Shown piece after piece: positions 57,310 through 64,000 of a stretch of DNA of 64,000 nt. Source of the stretch: Gigaspora rosea (Eukaryota; Glomeromycota; Glomeromycetes; Diversisporales; Gigasporaceae); assembly GCA_003550325.1 (NCBI GenBank), contig QKWP01001996.1:17533-81532 (forward strand). The letters are read 5' to 3'. A program made the position numbers and the translations under genes. The number at the start of each line of letters is the position of its first letter. Position 1 is the stretch's first letter. Below the pieces are notes generated by a model. It was not told where the DNA came from. It saw only the letters and a list, made by a program, of their open reading frames with translations, and made no database searches.

Positions 57310-59184
57310 TTACTCCTCAATTGGTAACCTCCATTCCAAAAAACAAAGTCTTCGATATTCTTCTTGATTAGGTGGCCTCAATTCCCTATTTAAAATTATG
57401 TTAGGACAAGATTATTTTGGAATTAATTCAAAAAAAAAAAAACTTTAAAAATAAAAGGGATACGGGTCAGAATTATATTTTAGTAACTCTTCAAGAGCCT
57501 CAGTCTGTTTAATTGCAATTTTCATATTGCTCATTTTTAAATAATCGATAAAATCTTCATCTTGATTCATTTCATTAAAATCCACAATTTCACTGACATC
57601 TTGCGGCCCTCCAGAGGATGATGATTTTATTTCATTAAACTTTTTGTTAACTTCAAAGAGAAAATCAACAATTTGAGGACTGCGTTCTCGTAAATTACGG
57701 CAAATTATATATCTATATAAAAGAAAAAAAAATTAGAATAAACAAAAACTAATAATTTTTTAATATCGATATTTGGACGAACCGTTCAGAATTTGCAGGT
57801 CGACTTGGTAGGGGTTTAATAATACATATTTTTTCGAAATGGCGATATAAGATCCATACCATCCCAGCAGTAAAAGGAGTAAAAACATCAAATAATTTTA
57901 AAACGAAATCACCATCTGAGAGAGTAAAAATTCAAAATCAAATCAGAAATATATTTGAAATATAGAAATAATAAGTTTAGTGGAAAATTGGTTACTTTTT
58001 TTTAAAGTCATAAACATTGTGATTATCTGACATAATATAAGTTGTTTTAAATGGTGTTCCTGGAGGTGTTCACGACCTCGGACATCAAATCCCTAATCAT
58101 AATGATGATAATATATAATAATTTTGATTTACGAAAGTTTAAATAAAGAAATATAGAATATATCGTACCCCGAATTGGAATCCGTCCGACTCAGAATCTG
58201 ACTGTCCTGATTCAGTTTTAGGATTCTTAAACGGATTATCCAGCTTAAGAATTAGTAAGATTAAGATTAAGATTAAGTTTAGTGTTAGTATAATAATTAA
58301 TTATATATACTCGAGCTGGGTAATCCACATAAGAATTCTAAAGTCAGATAATCCGATTCTGAATCAAGGTAGCCGGATTCTGAATCGGGTGGATTCCAAT
58401 CCAGGATCAAAAATAATATAATATTAATGTAATTTACCCCATCAGCAGTAACAAAGTCAGCGCCTTCCTTTTTTGTTCCCATAATCACCTCATTTGCAAA
58501 ATGTCGAATATTTTCCTCATTATAAAGATTACCTAAATCAATAATCTATATTATGATAGTACTATAAAGTGGATATGAACATAAACGAATTTAAATCATA
58601 CCTGTGCCATCCGCACCATAAGAAGGTTTAAAACAGTTATGAACTTTGGTATCTGGTCTGAATCTATTTAAATCATAATCTTGATCACCGGTTAAAGTTA
58701 TGCCCCAGCCGTAAACCTTTTCACCATAAGAATGTTTTCTCCATAATATATATTCTAATATTATTAAGAATATTTAAGTAAATAAATAAATAAAATTTAA
58801 ACTAAAAATAAGCGAACATATAATCTACTAAAAAGACCTGAAAATCCGCCTGGCCCGCCACATAAATCCGTGAACCAGAATACCTACACATAATGAAAGG
58901 TTTATTGTTTTTGATATAATTAAAAAAAAATGAATCTTGGAAAAAATATTTTATAATTTTACCAAATCTTTTACTGGATCATATCTTTTTACACCAGTAA
59001 AATTAACTAATGCATCCAAACATGCTAATTTAGAAGCAGAACGATTCATAAAAATTGATTGACCAACTTTTTCATAAAGATTAGATTTTCCACGAGCAGC
59101 CGTAAATTTTTCATATGGAATATTCTTAAGTTCTTTCTAAACGATAATAATAATAATAACAATAACAATAACAATAACAACAAC

Positions 59185-59217
<33 letters not shown>

Positions 59218-59273
59218 TAATAATTAATAATAATAATAATAATTAATAATTAATAATAATAATAATAATAATA

Positions 59274-59320
<47 letters not shown>

Positions 59321-59943
59321 TAATAATAATAAAAGATTAATCAATAGAGCTGGGGTATTTATATTTAATTAGAATTACCTTTTTATCGAGAAGTAATTGC
59401 ACGACATCTGTATTGCAAAATTGATTATAATCTGGTTCAATAATCTTCAAATAGATAAAAAGAGATTTTAATAAATTAATATTTAGATTATTGAAAAAAA
59501 TAATCAATATTGTATATATTAAAGAACTTACAGGTCCTACTACAAGTTTTAGACCATTAATAGGTTTTCCTTCTTTATAAGGAGTTTGACAAGACAAAAA
59601 ATTAGCACTTTGTTTTTGAATCTCGATTTGAGGTGCAATTGGTTGATTTGAATGGTCATTTGGAGAAGTATCCATATTCATCGAATGAGTAGAAGTTTGA
59701 GGTGCAGAATGATAACTATTATGACCATGATAGTTTTGTTGATATGGATCTGATCTATGCTGCTGTTGGGATTGTAAAGGAGGGCATGTTTCGCGTGTAG
59801 GACGAGGAATTGGAGAAACTAAGGGAGTATTGCGATACTCGGGATCTTCGTCTTTGCAGATGATGAAAATATATAAGAAAATATACGATTAAAATAGTTT
59901 ATATCAAATTTATATATTTACCAGTATATGGATCGTAGTTCAT
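57310..59943 (-). CDS. CMTR1: mRNA cap-1 2'-O-methyltransferase, CMTR1 family (11 exons)
   Basis: Methylates the ribose 2'-OH of the first transcribed nucleotide of capped pre-mRNA in the nucleus, using S-adenosylmethionine. The minus-strand exons are 59922-59943, 59532-59851, 59379-59444, 58963-59136, 58838-58883, 58602-58754, 58438-58532, 57996-58092, 57783-57915, 57464-57712 and 57310-57385. All have GT..AG borders, and phases sum to 476 codons plus TAA. The SAM-binding motif DLCGGPGGFSEY is at residues 200-211. The KDKE catalytic set fits K172 (RSASKLACLD), D291 (TADGG), K331 (VLKLFD) and E368 (SRPANSERY). The end, LRPPNQEEYRRL..EW, is family-typical. Residues 1-~115 are polar, Gln/His/Pro-rich and unlike the animal G-patch. 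No C-terminal guanylyltransferase-like or WW domain is present, so this is a compact form. It is the only intact host gene seen in the window. The start ATG is the first in frame after upstream stops; an untranslated exon cannot be excluded. Confidence 0.94.
58168..58405. mobile_element. MITE inside the intron of CMTR1
   Basis: The ends CCCGAATTGGAATCCGTCCG and, inverted, CCTGGATTGGAATCCACCCG are followed by a shared CAGAATC. It fills most of the 345-bp intron (58093-58437); the other introns are 70-242 bp. The splice borders lie outside it. The TSD is not readable. Confidence 0.85.
59141..59333. repeat. (TAA/CAA)n microsatellite in a CMTR1 intron
   Basis: An interrupted AATAAT/AACAAT array filling most of the intron 59137-59378. 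The splice sites at both ends are intact. Confidence 0.93.
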
Positions 59944-60126
59944 AATTTTTGAATCTAAGGTAAGTGAAACGAATTGCAAATCGTTTTTTTTTAACATTAA
60001 TATTGAGTAACTTGAAAATAAAAAAGGAAATCTGTATGAAGATCAAAATTCTTTATTATCATCATACGTATTACAGTATCTATTAGCATTTTATTTATTA
60101 ATTATTAATAATTATTAATTTAACTC
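59944..60126 (-). promoter_or_regulatory. Putative upstream region of CMTR1
   Basis: The ~180 bp before the start codon are AT-rich. No specific promoter element can be defended. It ends at a short palindromic element. Confidence 0.4.
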
Positions 60127-60206
60127 ATACAACGCTTTTAAAATCGTGCAACGTAAATTTGCCAAAATAGCCAATTTAACGTTTCACGGATTTGAAAGCG
60201 TTGTAT
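60127..60206. mobile_element. 80-bp palindromic mini-element
   Basis: ATACAACGCTTTTAAAATCG is mirrored by ..CGGATTTGAAAGCGTTGTAT. It folds into a single hairpin ~180 bp upstream of the CMTR1 start. Confidence 0.78.
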
Positions 60207-60234
60207 AAATACTACTAAAAAAAATACTAAAAAT

Positions 60235-60773
60235 ACTAATAAGTGCAAGTGCTAGTGCAAGTGCAGTGCGAGTACAACTGCAACAACTGCTTTGCAGTAA
60301 AAAAAGATAATGAATATATTGGTCAAATTATTAGTCCGCTATAAATTTAGATGGCAAATTTCTAGATATTTCCATTTTTTAAAAATTTTTGGCCGGAATT
60401 TTTGCCGCCCAGATTATCTGATAATCACTATGTTACTCAGCGATTCAACAGATAGAAAAAGATGCTGATGAGTCTCGTGAAACTATCGACCACAATAAGT
60501 CCATTTCCGGATAATCAAAGCAGGTGTAACTTTCCACAAGTAGTATGATCAAAACGTTAAAGACTTATATCAATCTCGACACATGAGTGAAGATCACAAG
60601 ATATCTATCTGCAGAAGCAGATATTCGGGCGTGGGAAGATCAAACAAAAGGGAGTAACAATGCAGCAATGATAACAACACATGGCTTGGCGCAAAGATCA
60701 GGTCAGGTCATTAAGACTGACGGACTGCCGACTACCAAATCAACCTAGTATTGTATATCGATTTGTAACACTA
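60235..60773 (-). mobile_element. Truncated hAT element 2 relative, one end only
   Basis: Ends in CGATTTGTAACACTA (60759-60773), the terminal repeat of the hAT at 21096-23276. The GTGCAAGTGC-rich stretch (60240-60290) and the segment to GATTATCTGATAATCAC match that element's right part in reverse. No second terminus was found, so it is a fragment or a rearranged copy. Confidence 0.7.
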
Positions 60774-61581
60774 AAATTCATGTGTTATATCGACGCACGT
60801 ACTACACAATACGTAATTTTTTTTTTACCGCAATACAACAATTGTCGGTAAAGTTTTGTAACAAAATCTTTACATTAAATTGGATAGAAACCACAACTGT
60901 TAATTGCAATACTGCGTGCTACCACAATAGCTAACAAGGTTCGTAACAAAGGAATTAAGACAGTTGATTCCAAAACAAACTAATTCAACTACACACCGCA
61001 ATAGCAAGTTTTTGTTTTGTCTCTCATTTCAAGAACATATGTTGGTATTGCCCCTTATGCTATCCTATCAAAGCAACCAATGCGGCAGTTTCGCAACTTT
61101 TACCACTTTTTTCTTCCTTTGTTTTTTTTTCTTTGACAAACTGTTAAACATTACATATCAATTTCTTGTTATTCTTAAATTAATTATACTTTGTGTAAAG
61201 TATAGAGTCCATTCTTGATTTAAAGTGATAGAATAATTAAACAATCTAAATTATAAACTTTTCAACCACTTCATACCTCATTTAGCCAACATCACAATGT
61301 GTGATAATTATATATACATAAATATGTATCTGCAACTAATTAAATGCGCTAATCCTAATTCTATTTGATGTCAGTTAAAAAACTGCCGTATACAAGACTC
61401 CCAGATATCGGATTCCCAAGTTCTAGACTTGGGTGCGAATCTTAAAATCTACAATGACCAAATGCAGATTTTAAATATCTAGGCTACCCTTTATAAATGA
61501 AAAATATGCATGCCTATTTAAACTTTTCCTTCTAATGGTACAGTCTCCACAATAGGCCCGGTGTCGAATAGGTTACATCAA
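60774..61581. other. Intergenic, no gene seen
   Basis: Frame 60964-61218 (84 codons, hydrophobic, Phe/Leu-rich, + strand) is open but unrecognised and probably chance. 61380-61560 is slightly GC-richer, without inverted repeats that I could close. Confidence 0.45.
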
Positions 61582-61716
61582 TTTTACCGATGGTTTTCAA
61601 TGAAAGGGGTTTTCACTGCATCACACAAGGTGATAGATAGTTTACCAATAACTAATACTTGTATCTAATACCCTAACCCTTTGTGATGCCGTGTCGGTGA
61701 AATAACCATCGGAAAA
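61582..61716. mobile_element. Short MITE with ACCGATGGTT ends
   Basis: ACCGATGGTTTTCA and, inverted from the right, TCCGATGGTTATTTCA, then matching GCATCACACAAGG / GGCATCACAAAGG words. ~135 bp, hairpin-forming, with CCCTAACCC near the right arm. Confidence 0.78.
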
Positions 61717-62267
61717 ATGTGCAACAACGGTTGAACTAGGTTTTAAGAAACAGGGTCTTTAATACAGCAGTATACAGTAAGCAGAGAAGTGATCTTTAAA
61801 AAAATTATGATAATTTTATGAATAAATTAAACATGAAACATAAAAAAAATTTTTTTCAAAAATTTATATTCACAGTGAACATCGTCAACGTAAGATTTTC
61901 AACACTGGTTCCATACTAATTACTTAAAATTCCTAATTTTAAATTATTATATAATGTATAATATAGTAAAAACTTAAAGGCTTAACCTACAAAGGCTTAA
62001 CCTACTGGATTTAACATTATCATGAAAATCGGCAAGACCTCCCCCGTTAGTATACCATAAGACTTACATGCGTAAGATTTTTATAAGAACATATTTGCCC
62101 TCCACTATCACCTAGCATATTACGCAAGTTTAAAACAAATATATTGTCACTATGCTTTCACTAAAAATCATTGCAATCGACAACAATCAGGTGATCGTTC
62201 ATGTGATTGTATTCGATCGTATTAGTGTGCAGCGATCTACAATTTGCACATCAATTTGCGTTAATAA
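61717..62267. other. Intergenic, no gene seen
   Basis: Flank of the Gypsy element. Only a short duplicated AAAGGCTTAACCTAC (61977, 61990). Confidence 0.45.
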
Positions 62268-62772
62268 TGTCGTGGGTTAATCAATGACTTTCGTCAAAGA
62301 AAAACCTAACCCGGATGGTAGGCACTAATAATTAGGCACTTCGTACGGCAAGTGTTTTACTTTACTTATTTAATTTACTTTATTAATACGATTGGTTTAA
62401 TTTTATTACAAAAGGGGATATTCGATACTAACTAAAACTAACTAATAATTAATTAACGACCCCCTTAAATACCCTAATCGCTTCGCTTAAATACTTTATT
62501 GACTCATATATTACCTACGTCATATTTGGATCATACGATCCATTGTCTCTTATTAATTACTTCATATTTTATGCATATTTACTCACGATCCGGTACTGGT
62601 TACCTGATCGTTACCTTACCCGGCATTTTATTTTACCGATTGCCCATAATTGATCAATTCGTTGATCTCATAATTTCGATCGATCACGTGCGTCACGTGC
62701 ACAAGTCGTTGATCGATCGTTTTAAACCTTATTTTCTGGCAAGTATGCCGCATACTGTTCACCACCGTGACA
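62268..62772 (-). repeat. 3' LTR of a Ty3/Gypsy element
   Basis: On the minus strand it runs TGTCACGGTGG .. CCCACGACA (505 bp), with the TGTC/GACA inverted ends of an LTR, and an AATAAA near its end (62404 region). It lies downstream of gag/pol-like minus-strand coding. Its partner would lie beyond 64000, so the assignment rests on ends and context. Confidence 0.65.
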
Positions 62773-62819
62773 CGAGCTATATCCCCAGGAACTTCGTCAC
62801 GAAGTTTCCAACTCTATTC

Positions 62820-63700
62820 TCATAATTTCCCCAACATAATCGACACAACCAAAACCGTTACATCGCATAGGCACATCAACACCGCCTTGCCACGATCGAA
62901 TACACTTCTTCTCGGTAAGTGTTTCCACACACCGCCTATTTGTTCAATCAAAGATTGATCATTGCTATTTCCCCTTTCCGCATTACTGGCTACACTTCTA
63001 CTGTCAGCCTTCATATGCATTTCATGCTCGTGATAGGATTTGCACCTCATATTTTCATCACATAATCCATCGTCATCAAATTCATGTTGCATAACTATTT
63101 TTTTGCCTTTGAGTACTTCCTTTTCGTCTTTGGTTGTGCCTACACATACACGTTCACTACAGCCAGATTTGCGATTATTCGTTTCATTCGAATCTCCATT
63201 TCCATCACCGGTCATTTCATTCGATCTAGATCGATTGGAACAAGGTTGTCGAACACCTCAGCTATGTATTCGGCTCTCTTTTCCTTAACTTGGTCTAATT
63301 TTTTTAGATCATATGCTAATTTAATACCGTCATCTTTCTTCTCTTCATTTCCACTTGGACAACCATAACCAACATCATACATTCCATTACCGTATACTCT
63401 AACTTATCCACTGAATTCCTTACGCCGTTACCACCCTTTTTATTCCTTTCAATCTCATTATTCAATTCCCTTTTATCACTAAACATTTTCTTTCATTCAA
63501 CTCATCACCTTCCACATCGTTCGACCATCCTTCAAATGCTTTTTTATCATCTTCGACTATCCTGATTCCCTTTCAATAACAGTTTCCAGGATTGGATCGC
63601 TTATCCATATTGGCGGATATCGTCAGTATATTTTCCTTTTCATCATTTATCCCCTTTTTTCATAAACATTCTTCACCTTACCATTGTTAACATTAAAATC
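62820..63700 (-). pseudogene. Charged accessory frames of the Gypsy element
   Basis: The minus-strand frame 62820-63215 (131 codons, Asn/Asp/Glu/Lys-rich, with IEQIGGVWKHLP near the end) and a frame-shifted predecessor at ~63230-63400 (DGIKLAYDLKKLDQVKEK). Position between RNase H and the 3' LTR is where integrase should be, but no zinc-binding HHCC or DDE core is seen. Integrase was therefore deleted or replaced. Function is unknown; the composition resembles the charged frames of LTR-A. Confidence 0.5.
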
Positions 63701-64000
63701 GTTCTTTTCATCCTATTGTCTTTATATCATACAACCTCTGATCTTTTTCATTTACGCTCATCAATAGATTTTTAATGTATTCTTTATCTGTTAGGTGTTT
63801 CTGTACCGGCGGATTCAGATGCCTCAAAAGCCCATCTGCATTACAATGTAATTTACTTGACTTATAGAGAACGCGAAAATTGAAAGTTTGAATAGCCAAG
63901 GCCTATCGCATAAGATGCTCTTTGAGCATTGGTTTGTTAAATAGCCATTCTAATGTATGTGGTCAACCCATATATCGAATTTAGTCCTCTCTATATAGTG
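63701..64000 (-). pseudogene. Ty3/Gypsy pol RNase H, C-terminal part (off the window edge)
   Basis: The minus strand reads LEWLFNKPMLKEHLMR, a TAG stop where Trp is expected, and then LAIQTFNFRVLYKSSKLHCN with NADGLLRH. The WLF..P, (R)W..IQ.F.F and NAD..LRH pattern is the end of the Ty3-type RNase H domain, which degrades the RNA template during reverse transcription. It continues past 64000, where reverse transcriptase is expected. Confidence 0.82.

Noticed and set aside
58297..58488. 63-codon minus frame as a gene
   Set aside because: It is a CMTR1 exon continued into an intron-borne MITE.
59337..59681. Single 114-codon minus frame as a gene by itself
   Set aside because: It spans exons 2-3 of CMTR1 and reads through the intron at 59445-59531.
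62499..63368. Plus-strand frames across the Gypsy LTR and accessory region
   Set aside because: They run through LTR sequence and opposite to the RNase H coding strand. Composition is that of an antisense shadow.

Overview
The window looks like AT-rich nuclear DNA of a transposon-loaded early-diverging fungus. An arbuscular-mycorrhizal (Glomeromycotina) genome is my best guess, from the low GC, the short GT..AG introns, and hAT, Helitron-type and Ty3-like remnants of the kind I associate with that group. I cannot prove the lineage without a search. Only one intact host gene is visible: an 11-exon, 476-codon mRNA cap-1 2'-O-methyltransferase (CMTR1 family) on the minus strand at 57310-59943.

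Nearly everything else is mobile DNA, much of it nested deeply enough to read the order of events from target-site duplications (TSDs).

1-7.7 kb holds small inverted-repeat elements (MITEs), a foldback element, and a ~1-kb retroposon with a tRNA-like head.

7.7-32.1 kb is one old LTR retrotransposon (LTR-B, minus strand). Its left LTR is split by a hAT element (8287-23399). That hAT carries a broken BED-finger transposase and further insertions, including a TAA-flanked PIF/Harbinger-like element that itself holds a pol-less LTR element (LTR-A) with a tRNA primer site. The right LTR of LTR-B is split by a hAT of another family (26673-31657).

32.9-54.4 kb is a second, inverted copy of that hAT family. 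It is swollen by a 15-kb TTAA-flanked unit (34267-49321). The unit carries a decayed Helitron-type Rep/helicase reading frame, an unusual spliced gene resembling an OB-fold protein with an RG-rich tail, repeated MITEs and a 91-bp AT minisatellite.

54.4-57.3 kb holds clean MITEs, followed by the CMTR1 gene. One CMTR1 intron contains a MITE and another a TAA microsatellite. 60-64 kb holds a hAT end fragment and the 3' part of a Ty3/Gypsy element (LTR, accessory reading frames, RNase H tail) that runs off the window.

Transposon genes decay mainly by CpG-type transitions (CGA to TGA or CAA), frameshifts and nesting, while CMTR1 is clean. Coordinates of elements with a TSD are exact to the base as read by eye. 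The others are approximate and described as such.
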